64,000 nucleotides of DNA from contig JANFAH010000042.1 in NCBI GenBank assembly GCA_024663395.1, forward strand, positions 496,001-560,000, read 5' to 3'. Below, in pieces: positions 1 to 10,624 of this stretch; the stretch's first letter is position 1; each line of letters opens with the position of its first letter. Under the pieces are notes generated by a model, which searched no databases, was not told the origin of the DNA, and saw only the letters and a list, made by a program, of their open reading frames with translations. Source of the DNA: Pisolithus tinctorius. Its lineage: Eukaryota; Basidiomycota; Agaricomycetes; Boletales; Pisolithaceae. The translations under genes were made by a program, and so were the position numbers.

Positions 1-635
1 CCTTTGTGCCTCCGAAGCGGCATCGAGCCTAGCGGTGACTTTGGTGGCCGTGCGTAATCACCTGTTTTAGTAACTGTCTCATCCGACCCACTGCAGAAAC
101 TCTGCACCCGCACATCGGGCGACCTTCCTCTTGCATTGCACAAATCCGAGTTATGGGACGATGCCACCATCATAGGTCTACATATACGCGAAATACAAGC
201 TGACCAACCACTGTAAGTGAAGATCTCGTGGTTGCGACCTCTTACCTCCAATTCATCTTTTATAGCCATGGACGCGAGTTTCATGGCCAACAATCGTCCA
301 CGCAACAACAATTACTCTGTACACGGCGCAACGCCGTCCCTGTTTCATTGTGCAATTTTTGAAGCCATCGGACAACCGCCCAATTCCTCTAGTGACTCGA
401 GGTTTGGTACGCCGCCAAATTCGCACCTCTACAGGCATACCACTACTGGCACTTATATGTTATCCGCTCCTCTCCTTGTTCTTCCCATGTATCCCACTGT
501 GTATTCTGCTTTGTTAATCTCATCACTGTTACAGTATCTGTCCGTCATAAATTTTGTCTTGCAACATAGTTTCTTTCGTTATGTTGTATTTCTCATCACT
601 CCTAAATCCTCCTGACTTAAATGATCTGACGCAAT
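1..635 (+). repeat. 3' tail remnant of the zinc-finger gene repeat family
   Basis: No convincing gene is present. The stretch from about 460 to 635 resembles the downstream flank of two zinc-finger genes, at about 34,440-34,625 and 37,860-37,995. It has the same pyrimidine-rich run, the same phrase ending in TGATCTGACGCA, and the same order of short motifs. I infer that the left edge of the window holds the tail of another, otherwise absent or decayed, unit of the family. The reading frames here look like chance frames. Confidence 0.45.
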
Positions 636-1371
636 AAGGGGAGTGCGTAGGCAGTAACATGCCACCCACTACAGTACCTATCCACCAGCTGGTGTGTTCA
701 GGATGTAAAAAGCCATGAAGCCCTGTGGAGGTTACAGTGGAGGGGCCGGGCGGAAATGACCATGTTACGAAAATATTTGCAAGTATGTATGTAAGTACAG
801 TTATCCCGTAAAATATACAAGCTGTGTCAGGGGCGCCCCAAAAAGGGTTAGCGGGGGGGTCGCACGCCCCCCCAGCAGCGTTCCGTCCAGTTCCGAAGGG
901 AGGCGGCGTTATGTAAGCGACCAAGTTCAGCGTACAGGACGGTGTTCGCGCAATTGCGAGGTCGTCAACGAGCGTAGGATGCAAATGCGAGAGGCGGGCG
1001 GTTATACGCGTCCACGGCGCGTTCCCTCGTCGCGTCTGCCCATTTTCTCTCGGGTCTGAACAGTGTGATCATGATCATGTAGTACCAGTGTAGTATGGTA
1101 TTGTACTCTGCCGCCGCTCCTCATATACATATAGCATGTCCCCACACTGAGTGCAATCAGTGCAATCATGGAACATGCACGTAGTGCTGCAGGCGCATGG
1201 GCAGCGACGAGCCCGACGCCGACAGCTTAGTAAGCTTACTGGATCTGGAAGGGTCTATTGGTAGAGGCCGAGGGGCTACAAAGGACTACAGAAAGAGCCG
1301 ACTACAAAGTGCGTAAAGTACGTAGAATGGCAGGGATAAGTTGGAAATAAGTGACGAATGCCGTACCGAGC

Positions 1372-1414
1372 TGTAAAATATACAATGTTTGCACCAAACA
1401 TTGTATATTTTACA
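1372..1414. repeat. perfect 20-bp palindrome with 3-nt loop
   Basis: TGTAAAATATACAATGTTTG at 1372-1391 is followed by CAC and then its exact reverse complement at 1395-1414. The core AAAATATACAA is shared with the terminal inverted repeats of the surrounding element. This suggests two element ends abut here head to head (a nested or dimeric insertion). Confidence 0.85.
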
Positions 1415-1760
1415 ATAAGCGAAGGTCTATGCCGCCGGGCCGGGAGGGAGTCGGGGACCTGTCTTTTTTCATTTCTCGCCCATGCTTTTGCGTCCCTTTT
1501 CTTGTCCCTTTCATCTCGTTCGTCTCGCGATCAGTGTTCCCGTTAGCGCGCTCGCGCTCGTGCTCTCTGTCATGTCGCTCGTTTACTCGCTTACTCCCAC
1601 TCGCAGGTCCGTGGTGCGCGCGCGTGCGCGCCCGTTAATCGACACAGTTGCCTGCCGCTCGGGTCCGGCTTTGGCCTTTGGCTCCCTCGAGCGTCCGCCC
1701 ACACTCACCGACGTCCCACGCCGCCGCTTCCCTTTCCCATTCGGGCCAGGAGGCGGAGTC

Positions 1761-1774
1761 AGGGTTAGGGTTAA
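1761..1774 (+). other. two interstitial telomere-like units
   Basis: AGGGTTAGGGTTAA contains two TTAGGG-type units, the usual fungal telomere repeat. It is too short to indicate a former chromosome end and may be chance or a relic of break repair. Confidence 0.3.
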
Positions 1775-2050
1775 GGTCACGTGCCCCCGCCTCGTTCGGG
1801 AGCCCTCGGCACGCGTCGGGTTGGCGCTAAGATCACGTGACCCGGCGTGACCCTACCTGCCGCATGGGGACGGCACCGCCACTGCACCGCTTGTATATTT
1901 TCCGGGATAAGTACCATCTTCAGAATTGAGTGGGGTAATATTTATACAAAGCCCTCCGGGCGCTCCTGGATGCATAAGGATGTGTGAAATCACTTTTCTA
2001 ATAAAGTCTGACAATTATGTAATCGAATAATTTCGTCGGAACGTCGGTGG

Positions 2051-4675
2051 TTAGGCTACAGAACAATGGTTGGGGGTGACTATGTAGGTTGGTAGATTAC
2101 GTATCTGTGGTTTGGTTAGTCGTGGTAAGTTTAGTTTTAGGGGGACGTACGAGTGATCTTTGATGATGTGGAGAATGGGCGGTACGCATAGTGATGTCGA
2201 CCTGCAGACTTGACCTCCGAGTGTCCAGACAGTGTCGACGATGCCCAAGCGAGCGAAAGTTGCAGTGTGATCCGCACCGCAGCGGGGAACAGTGGCGAAG
2301 TCGAGCGACAACCATCCTCGATCATTGAGGGATCGGATCAGGGTTCTGCATGCGAAGGGTGGGTGGTTGGTCTCTTCACAGGAGACGAACTGAAAGCCGC
2401 GCGACTTGTATTTAAGAAGTGCTTGGATGTTAGCAGGGGTGAAAGCGCGTTGTCGGAGGCTTGTGGTATTGACCATTGCACGGTGGCGCAGGGTGAGGCT
2501 AGGATACACGCAATACAAGGAGTTGGCAGAGAAAAAATTCATAACAGCAGTGGAGTGAAATTGGAAGATTGGGGAGAGGGCAGACGCCGTTCTGGAGATG
2601 ATGACATCGATGACTTTCTGGTCATTCCCAAAGGTGGTGACTGTGAAAATAGTGGAAGGGGAGTAGTTTTCGACGTTGTACCTGTTGTTGTGGATGACTC
2701 TGTAGTGATGTTTGTGGAGCAGATTATACAGTTGTGCTTGGTTGTAACGTGGAATGTATATGTCAAGGTCTGATGTCGACCAATTACAGGCATTGGCTGG
2801 GAGAACCAGACATAATGCCACAGAACCGGAGACGACGGTGTCGCATGCCGAGAGGATGTTGGTGAGATGCGCAGTGGTTGGGAAGAAAGGGGTGCAGATG
2901 ACGTCGAGTTGGTGCTTCAAGTACCATCGGATGCGTGCAGCGTTAGCCAAGGACGTAGCAGCAAAGGAGATTACAGTGAGGGACAAAAGCGTTGCAATGT
3001 TTGTGAGGTGTGACTTGTTGCTGATGTAGCTCAGGCTATTCTGCACAGATAATCATGATACCTATACCATTGGAAAGGGGTGACTCTAAGCTTTCCAGCG
3101 CACTAAGGTTCAGTCCAAACAAAGCAATACATGCTGAGATACACCCTATTCTTTCCGAAAAGTGCATTGCAACGCTTTTGTCCCTGACTGGTGAAATCAT
3201 GATATGTGACCTTTTGATGGGATTGCGGGCATGGAGGATGAGAAAAAATGATTACATAATAAACCACATGATCATCCAGGTGATTTGTCAGCATGTAAAC
3301 AATGACAAACATTGGTCTTGTACCATTAAACCTCCCTCTTTTACCACAACTCATGAAATCATCTCTCTAGCTCACATGGTCATTTTCTCAAGGAATTCTT
3401 ATCAAATACTGGTGACCACCACAGTTCCATCAGTATAACATGCTCTCAGAACCATCAGTCCCTTAAAAAACCTGCTGTCAGTCATTTCCTGGACTGTTTC
3501 CCCCCCCATGCCTGATGTGTTCTGGGACTAATCAGTACTTGGAAGGCTGAAAATGTTATGGAGGTCAATCTGGCACTTCAGAACATGATGTACAAACCAG
3601 TCCCCTCTCAACCAATGCATTTCTGGCACAGGAACACTGGTATGGAAGTTGGGGTGAGACAAAACCTCCCTGTGCTCTGAGCACCATAAGAGGGTTCACT
3701 AGATCTTGCTCTGATCTGAACTGTAGATGACTGGGGAGGGATTATTTGGTCATATGTGACCAAAGGCAATATTCAGGGCCAGATGGAAGCACAGGATTCT
3801 GCTCCATGGCAGTTCAGTAGCATATCCTTCTGATGACACCCAGGGGTAAAGAGGATTTTGTCTTGCCCTAACTTCCATACCACTGTCCCTGTGCCAGAAA
3901 TGCATTGGTTGAGAGTGGACTGGTTTGTACATCATGTTCTGAAGTGCCAGATTGACCTCCATAACATTTTCAGCCTTCCAAGTACTGATTAGTCCCAGAA
4001 CACATCAGGCATGGGGGGGGAAACAGTCCAGGAAATGACTGACAGCAGGTTTTTTAAGGGACTGATGGTTCTGAGAGCATGTTATACTGATGGAACTGTG
4101 GTGGTCACCAGTATTTGATAAGAATTCCTTGAGAAAATGACCATGTGAGCTAGAGAGATGATTTCATGAGTTGTGGTAAAAGAGGGAGGTTTAATGGTAC
4201 AAGACCAATGTTTGTCATTGTTTACATGCTGACAAATCACCTGGATGATCATGTGGTTTATTATGTAATCATTTTTTCTCATCCTCCATGCCCGCAATCC
4301 CATCAAAAGGTCACATATCATGATTTCACCAGTCAGGGACAAAAGCGTTGCAATGCACTTTTCGGAAAGAATAGGGTGTATCTCAGCATGTATTGCTTTG
4401 TTTGGACTGAACCTTAGTGCGCTGGAAAGCTTAGAGTCACCCCTTTCCAATGGTATAGGTATCATGATTATCTGTGCAGAATAGCCTGAGCTACATCAGC
4501 AACAAGTCACACCTCACAAACATTGCAACGCTTTTGTCCCTCACTGTAAATCTCTCATGTCGCAATGCTCAAAGACAAGCTGCAGTAGATCACTGTCTGC
4601 GAAGAGGGGGAATTCGCGTGGTTGGGGGATGGGGGACGCCATTCGTGTCTGGTTTCGTTGCTGTGCCATCGTCAT
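2051..4675 (-). pseudogene. F-box-like / nucleotidyltransferase-fold protein gene, interrupted by a foldback element
   Basis: The 3' part (2971-2051) codes for a protein with a nucleotidyltransferase-like core: a GSxAL motif (GSVALCL), then SDLDIYIP with the two acidic residues, then VIDVIIS about 60 residues later. This is the G-S...D-x-D...D pattern of pol-beta-like NTases. The 5' part lies on the far side of a 1,573-bp insertion, at 4675-4549. It starts at an ATG that follows an in-frame TAA, and reads into a leucine-rich F-box-like segment (LLQLVFEHCDMRDL). Removing the insertion and one TA gives one unbroken frame of about 350 codons from 4675 to the stop at 2051. Agaricomycetes carry many such F-box-like plus NTase proteins; substrate and role are unknown. 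As it stands the gene is disrupted: reading from inside the insertion would add about 25 element-derived residues in place of the native start. Confidence 0.75.
2974..4546. mobile_element. 1.57-kb foldback (long inverted repeat) element, TA target duplication
   Basis: The two halves are mirror images: each position x in the left arm pairs with 7520-x in the right arm, without indels. The arms appear identical for about 630 bp (2974 to about 3603 and about 3917 to 4546), including a run of eight C/G. The inner 300 bp is partly diverged and partly unrelated. The ends read CAGTGAGGGACAAAAGCG inward and are flanked by TA on both sides (2972-2973 and 4547-4548). A nearly exact inverted copy of the 26-bp end lies inside each arm (left copy ends at 3190). 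There is no transposase. The TA duplication suggests a Tc1/mariner-type enzyme in trans. The element sits in the coding sequence of the NTase gene. Confidence 0.85.
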
Positions 4676-5046
4676 TCTTTATGGTGAACGGGCTTGAGGT
4701 CTAGGCATTTCATAGGGGGGGAGATGAGGGTCTAGAAGGTGAGGAGACAGAAGTATTTTTGAAGGTTGTTTATGACGCAATCAACGGGAGTTCTTGATGG
4801 GTGCAAGGAACGTATTGTCTGAATCGCTTAAAGATCGATGTCATTGATTGTAGATGGGCACATGCTAATTCTAGTGTCTCTATGATGCAAAGTTCGCAGT
4901 TGTCAGTGAAAGCAGGTCCATAATAGAAATGATAGGGGAAGTAAGATTGTTAATGATGTAATGTCCGGTAAGAATTTTAAAATTTTAGAGTGTTTAATTG
5001 CAGAGGGGAGTTTGGTTGTCCGTGGCAGGGGGTGGGTGTAAGTTGT

Positions 5047-6817
5047 TCAATCTATTAATTCGTTAGATGTTATTGGAAGTTGAGATGAGATGGCGAGATA
5101 CAAGATAAGGGCCTCTAATAGGGCATCCATGTCGTTTTCAGGCCAGATGTTGATAGGTCGACCGCCATTGCCTAGTCGCACGAATAAATAGGACACTTGG
5201 GCTCTGTTGTACAGATGGTTGAAGCGGTCGAAAATGACATGGAAGTGGATGCTGTTGATGTAGATGTCACTTTCATAAGGAGCTGGGATGTTGGGGAATA
5301 AGAAATTTTGGTGTAGGATGTCGATGTCGCTGTGGAGACGGTGGAAACATACAAGTCGTTGCCCACTGTATCCAGCATTGGAGAGAAAGAAGGCTAGTAC
5401 GGTTGGCATTGTCCTGTGATGGAGAAGAGAGTGTGGGTGGCCGAACACATTTTATTTGTTAATGGTAGGTTTTGAGTACAAGCGGATGATGACGGTGTAG
5501 CCGTTGTGAGACAAGAAAAGGGGTCTTTGGGTTGAGTATGGTTTCTAAATTGCGAGACCCGCGATTTCAACCCCACTGTTTGAGGCTTGGTCTGGATTGG
5601 GATGACACGGATCTTGAAGGAGATAAATAGCCTGCAGTTCAAATTGCGCTTTGGAAATAGTCCACCGCCCATGATCATCCTTTTGATGGTAGCAATTGAG
5701 ATGACACTCTAGTAAGACGAGAGCACGTTTTTCGAGATAGGAGATATCTAGTTTCGTCATTGCGCTTTTGTTTTTTAGGATTTCACGGGCATCATAAATT
5801 GAATTAAAGAGGACAGTCTATGAAGGTGATGAAAAAAGATCGTGGGTAATATGCAAAAAGACGTACGTCACCACCACTTTTTGAGCTTTGCCAGCGAACA
5901 GTCTGGACGAGTCCATGGTCATATTCATTTATGGCTGTTGATGGTGTAATAGATGTGGGTTTGTTTTATAATAGATGGGTGAGAACATACGTGGCGATGG
6001 GACAGAGAACTCTGATAGTAAAAGATTCACGTATTGGCCAAGTTTTGAGGATAGAGAAAGAACTGTAACAGAACACTGGTTGTTGGGGGCACCGTTTTTC
6101 AAGAACCAAGTGCTCGTGATATGACCGAGAACCCAGATGTTGATAGGTTGGTTTGTGCTTGGGTTGCAGAGTACTTTACTTCGGTCTTTGTAGGGGTCTG
6201 TTGCTCCCCACATTGCGGTGGGTAAGATGCATCCGAGCGCAAATGTATTGGCATCAGGGTTGGAATATGTTGAGAGTGTTTTAATACGTCTTGGGTTGGG
6301 GAATGCGGAGATGCGTTGGAGGTAGTTAGTTGTAAACGGTAAGGATCATGGAGATTCGCCTACTTCAACAACGGTTCCGGACATGTAGACACACGGTTGG
6401 GATCGAAAAGACAAGGGTTTGGTGTTTTGCCGATAGCACTGATGGTGCCAGAGCTTACTGTGGCGGGAGTTGATTGGGAGTGGGGGGGGGGGTTTCCTGT
6501 GATTGGCAGTCTGTGGTTTGATGGGCAGAAGATGTGTCGGTAGTAATAGACATGGTCGTGCTAGGGAGGGTGCCTGTGGATGGGGTAGAGGTAGGGTCAG
6601 AGTCGTTGCTTGGGGGGTGCAGGAGAGCGTCAGGTTCTTGTAGATTGGATGTGGTTGGAACCATGGAAGTAGGTGGAGGGGTCCGTTGAATGATTGTGTC
6701 GCAGGTTGTTGGAGTTGAGGAAACCAGGGAGGAGGCAGCTATTCGCACACATTTCGGAGGGGAGGCATCTTTAGGTTGAGCCGCATCTCGTTTAGGAGCC
6801 ATTGTGGAGGACGACAC
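5047..6817 (-). pseudogene. degenerate single-exon gene of a conserved unknown basidiomycete family
   Basis: Coding character can be followed across frames on the minus strand. A Pro/Ser/Thr-rich N-terminus (6817-6455) ends at a run of C. A middle domain follows at 6213-5929, with runs such as FALGCILPTAMWGATDP and CNPSTNQPINIWVLGHITS. Next come a segment around 5,890 in another frame (VQTVRWQSSKSGGD), a segment at 5,800-5,590 (DAREILKNKSAMTKLDISYL), and a C-terminal segment at 5448-5047 (MDALLEALILYLAISSQL). Joining them needs at least four frame changes and passes a TGA (6346-6348) between GESP and SLPFTTNYL. I know no function for this family. The neighbours on the same strand are the Helitron and other unknown genes. 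Confidence 0.55.
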
Positions 6818-7361
6818 AAGGATGTGGGAGGGTGCAGTAAGAAGAGTTACGAAGTCGAACAGTATCTTCCATCATTATTTTTCGGAATATACAAAGGATG
6901 CTTGGGGAGAGTGGGTTTTGGGGATAGTAAGACATCGCAGGGCACAAAAAGGAATTAGGAGTATGGGGGATTACGATCAGAGATGCACAATCGTTGAGGC
7001 GATCGAAATATTTTTAAACATTCTCAGGCATTTGAATCGATGAACTTGCACTTGTTGATGAGAATAGAATCTCGGGATCATTATTGAGCCAAACAGGGAG
7101 TCTACAATTCTAAGTAGTCTATGATAAACATTATTGCGGACGCCAGTCGAATGTAGGGCATCGTGCAAGACAGATCTTTCATTACAGGGAAGTAGTGTTA
7201 ATTTTGAAGACATGGATGATGAGAAGTCGCCGATGTTGATGAACTTGGTGGTTCATGATCGTAGCGACGGTAGTAGCATCTGTAGGAGGCAGAGGTGGCA
7301 GCACAAAGGGGCGTCGTCAGAAGGAGGATGGGCGTCGGTTTGCATGGTTTTGGTTTGTTCA

Positions 7362-8493
7362 TTACATGGTAGAAGTGCTCGCAAGTTGCGAGGACAGCGG
7401 AGGAGTTGCCGATGACAGGTTTGGTTCAGATAATGGGAGGACGTCATGGTCCTGCGTGGAAGCGTTGGCACGCATATGTCTCACTTCTGTAGGTGGGGAG
7501 GGCAAACGACCACCTGAATGCTATAGGAGGTAAGGTAGAATTAGGAAGCAGTAGAGAGGGGGACCTACCTGCACGGCTTGGGCCATTTGCAGTCGAAGGA
7601 TTTGCTTGCAGGTCAAGAATACGCATAAGTGTGTTCTCATGGCGTGGGTGCAAACAATGACAAGATCGAACTCTGCATCGATTTCTACGAAATCCCCCCG
7701 GGAAAGCAACACTTCATGAATCGGGGAGATGGTTCCGTTCTCATTACATTCTAGAATTTCGAGAGGCCCGTTCCACTGCCATGGGTAGTCGGGCAGTTTT
7801 GGAAGATGTGTGTTTTGAGGGCTGTTGTTAACAGGCGGATTAGTGTGGGCAGCTGTGGTGTGATGTGCCTGTTGTGGAGGTTGGGTTAGGTTTCGATGAG
7901 AAGGGCAACACATGTTAATACCTTTGTGAATACTTTTCTTTGCATGTGAATGTGACGTCGGAATTGTATAGCAGGAAGGGGGATTTTCAAAATGCGGCTA
8001 GCAAAGGTTGCTGCAAGATTTAAGCGTTCCAGTTGATTTCGCCATGCGCCTGCATTGTCAACGCCGCTAATGGACAGGCTTTGAATAGCACACGCTGCCT
8101 TTGTGCAGTCTCTGAAAGGTTCACTTTAGATATGGTAGGACATGAAAGGTAAGCTACAGACCCATCCCAATTTCCGAAATCACCGACACTGAACCTCTCC
8201 AGGAAGCCGTAGAGATGTACTGACACAGGGTACAACACTCCTGAAGGTCCTGGAATCGGCAGCGTTTTGTAGACCATTAGATGCGAGCGTCTGCGATCAC
8301 TGCAGGTCGGATGACATGTCACTGAGGCCCATTTGACCATGTGAGTGAGAGATGTTGGGAAGCACTCCCATTGTTGGAGATCGTGAGAGTGTGCACAGGC
8401 CTTGATTAACGGCTGTAGGTTCTCACTCCAGAGGTCGGCCGCGAGGAGATGATTCATCGACGGAAGGAAGGACATGGTGAGAAGAGAGAACAA
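7362..8493 (-). CDS. conserved unknown protein, four-exon gene (326 aa)
   Basis: Spliced model: exons 8493-8162, 8111-7922, 7868-7569 and 7520-7362, with introns of 50, 53 and 48 nt, all GT..AG. The 53-nt intron has a CTAAC branch-like site. The phases fit throughout (981 nt, 326 aa plus stop). Without splicing the frame appears broken; with it the protein reads smoothly, for example DNAGAWRNQLERLNLAATF across the second exon. There is no signal peptide or membrane segment and no domain I can name. The third exon has a compact acidic/hydrophobic stretch (SRGDFVEIDAEFDLVIV). The C-terminus is Ser/Thr/Pro-rich. The start lies only 104 bp after the stop of the Helitron helicase on the same strand, so it may be Helitron cargo or a companion gene. 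The alternative is an unrelated host gene. Confidence 0.6.
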
Positions 8494-8596
8494 TGAGGAA
8501 TTTATTCACCAACCAATTCAATTTAAAATGCGCGGGAGGGTAAACATGATTGTCATACGGAAAAGGAAGGATCAGTGGTAGAAATATGTGTAAAAG

Positions 8597-10221
8597 CTAT
8601 GATGAAGTAGCTATCGATGTCACTGTGACGTTGGGGTGGTTTTTAGAGTAGGTCACGGTAGTTGCGGTATCGAGTTTTGCCAGCCGATCCAGCTCATTGC
8701 GAAGGTCGTGCTGTAGACCACGCAGGGTACGTTGTGGGGAGAAAGAGTGTAGGATGGCAAGGTTGGAGAGAGATCGCACGCGCAATATCATAACGTAGGC
8801 ATGTTGCACACCCCTGGCACTTGCTAGGTCAACAATGACTTTGTCGAGCGTAGTTCCCTGTGCCTTGTAGTCCGTGAACGCCCATCCAGGCACCACCGGA
8901 ACCTGGCGGCGGGTGATGCGGAACCGTCCCACATGTTCAGAGAAATAAGTGAACATAGATGGTTGAGGAAAGACAGCTACGATATGCGCATCCTCGCCAG
9001 GAAGTTCTAGTGTCGATGCGGGAACAGCGATGTATGCACACTTGATGATGCGTTTCCCATCTACAATAGAACAAACGATGTCACGGACAGTACCCCAGGC
9101 CCCGTTTATGACCTTTCCGGCGATGCATAGATTTTCAGTGATGAGAACGGGCATTCCTGGAAATAAGGGCAGACGTCCAAGATAATCCTTGGATTCTTTT
9201 GGTCGCACTAATGCCAATCGCTCGTCCTCTTGTCCAGTAAGGCGCTCGCCGTCGCAGAAGTGTTCAGCATAGCAATAATCAAACGGTTGGCCAGTGTCAC
9301 GTGTGAAGGCTTTGGCTTTTTCCTCATTCCATCGATCTCGCAGACAACGTTCACCAAAGACAATCGGGGCATCGGAGAAATGCATGAAGTCTTCAACGCT
9401 GGTCGTATGTAATTCTTTCAGCCATCTTTTTTGCAGTTGCTGCCAGTCGGAAGGTGCACTATCAGTGGATGTTGTTGCCGATCCCAATCTTATCTGCGCA
9501 AGCATTTCGACGAAGGAAGGGTCTGTTTTCGCACGCATGTTCTGAACGAGTTGAACAACATGAGTTAACGATCTCCATAGGAAGGCTCCGAATAATCGAC
9601 GCTGCGCTTTTACGGTTTCGAACGAACACCTCAATAAGTTATTTACAACGGCATGCGAGTACAAGGCGGTACCATTCACAGGGCGAAGTTGTGCCATATC
9701 TCCAGCGAAGATAACATTGATACCCCTGAACAGCTTATCCTTTCTATCAGGGTTGCCGGCTTTAGCGAGACTTACATGTCTTGCTATGTCGGAAAGCAGC
9801 TTGGCAGAAACCATCGAAACCTCGTCCAAAACCAAATACGTGATGTCGCGCCATATCTCCTGTAATTCATCCATATCAACACTCTGTTCATTGGCATTGT
9901 GCTGATCCCGTCCCCTGCTTTTCCCAAGGGTACGAGAATTCATGAGAGTGAGTGCATGAATCGTGAAACTGTCGATGAGGCATGCAGCACTACCCATTGG
10001 AGCACTCAACAGAATTTCCCGAGTGCGGCCTTGTTGCGTGAATGCATCAACAATTGCTTTGATGAGGTGGCTTTTTCCCGACCCCCCAATGCCAGTGACA
10101 AACATCAACATCTGTTCTGGGTCATTCCGCATCATGTGCTCCGTTATTATTGTAAAGGCACGTTTCTGTTCAGGATTGGAATCTAATGACCACTTTGAAA
10201 TCATTTGCGGTAGAAAGGCGT
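8597..10221 (-). pseudogene. Helitron PIF1-like helicase domain (3' half of the split gene)
   Basis: Superfamily 1 DNA helicase of the PIF1 type, which unwinds DNA in rolling-circle transposition. Visible motifs are Walker A GIGGSGKSHLI (about 10,060-10,095), Walker B/II LVLDEVSMV (about 9,805-9,835), motif III-like FAGDMAQLRPV, and late motifs including DYKAQGTTLDKVIVDL (motif V/VI area, about 8,820-8,880). From the ATG at 10204 it is open for 535 codons to the TGA-free end at 8597. Five more in-frame codons extend to the copia junction at 10221. Because the Rep half lies beyond the copia insertion, this is a severed C-terminal piece. On its own it resembles a free PIF1 helicase gene and could be misannotated as one. 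Confidence 0.9.
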
Positions 10222-10612
10222 ATTGGCAGAGGAAGGGAAAAAGGGGGAAAGGCTTAGACAGAGCACTTGCCTTTACTGGATGAAGTGTTTGAAGTAAACG
10301 TTAAACTTGAAGAGAGTAGTTCTGAGCTTAGTAGCGAAGAACTGAGGAATAAGAGGAATGTGAATTCACTGAGGGACTTGGGTAGAAAGTCCCGGGTTTA
10401 TATACACGTATGAGAGCGCACAGACCAAGTCGCTCTGTATAGTAAGTACCGTATAAGGAAGGAACTATTTACCGTGTATAGTAAGGAATATGATGGAACA
10501 TCATAGAATAAGTGGAGCTAAGTGGAGCTCTTAGTAAAGATGACATCATAGTAGTAATACTCATCATGTAATGTCCGGTAAATGAGAAACACTGTAACCG
10601 GTATTTCCAACA
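10222..10612 (-). repeat. 3' LTR of the copia element (391 bp)
   Basis: On the minus strand it starts TGTTGGAAATACCGG and ends CCAATA. The terminal inverted repeat TGTTGG/CCAACA is conserved except for one C to T change at the end. A TATA-like TATATAAA lies near 10,397-10,404. The first 36 bp match the 5' remnant at 16551-16586 with one mismatch, a CG to CA/TG type change. Confidence 0.85.
10397..10404 (-). promoter_or_regulatory. TATA-like box in the copia LTR
   Basis: GTGTATATAAACCCGG on the minus strand, about 210 bp into the LTR. This is a plausible U3 promoter box. The corresponding box of the 5' LTR is missing. Confidence 0.4.
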
Positions 10613-10624
10613 CTCCCCCTCGCT

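Larger units (their letters stand above)
801..1910. mobile_element. 1.1-kb non-autonomous element with terminal inverted repeats
   Basis: The left end (801-826) and the reverse complement of the right end (about 1885-1910) share the start TTATCCCG followed by AAAATATACAAGC, about 23 of 26 positions. GTAC lies close outside both ends, but a clean target duplication cannot be fixed. No transposase is encoded. The interior is GC-rich on the right half, with simple-sequence runs of CGCG and CTCG type. The size and structure fit a MITE or a deletion derivative of a cut-and-paste DNA transposon; the superfamily is unknown. Confidence 0.55.

Noticed and set aside
1761..1774. Former telomere or chromosome fusion point
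   Set aside because: Only two TTAGGG-type units, with no degenerate array around them.
3055..3438. 127-residue protein encoded identically on both strands (also at 4082-4465)
   Set aside because: It is simply the two arms of the foldback element. The frame has no domain and is probably a by-product of the repeat.
4474..4704. Plus-strand gene sharing its first 25 residues with the NTase gene
   Set aside because: The shared residues come from the inverted-repeat arms of the foldback element. The remainder is antisense to the NTase 5' exon.
8597..10204. Independent host PIF1 helicase gene
   Set aside because: The frame continues across the copia insertion into a Helitron Rep domain, so it is the C-terminal part of a transposon protein.
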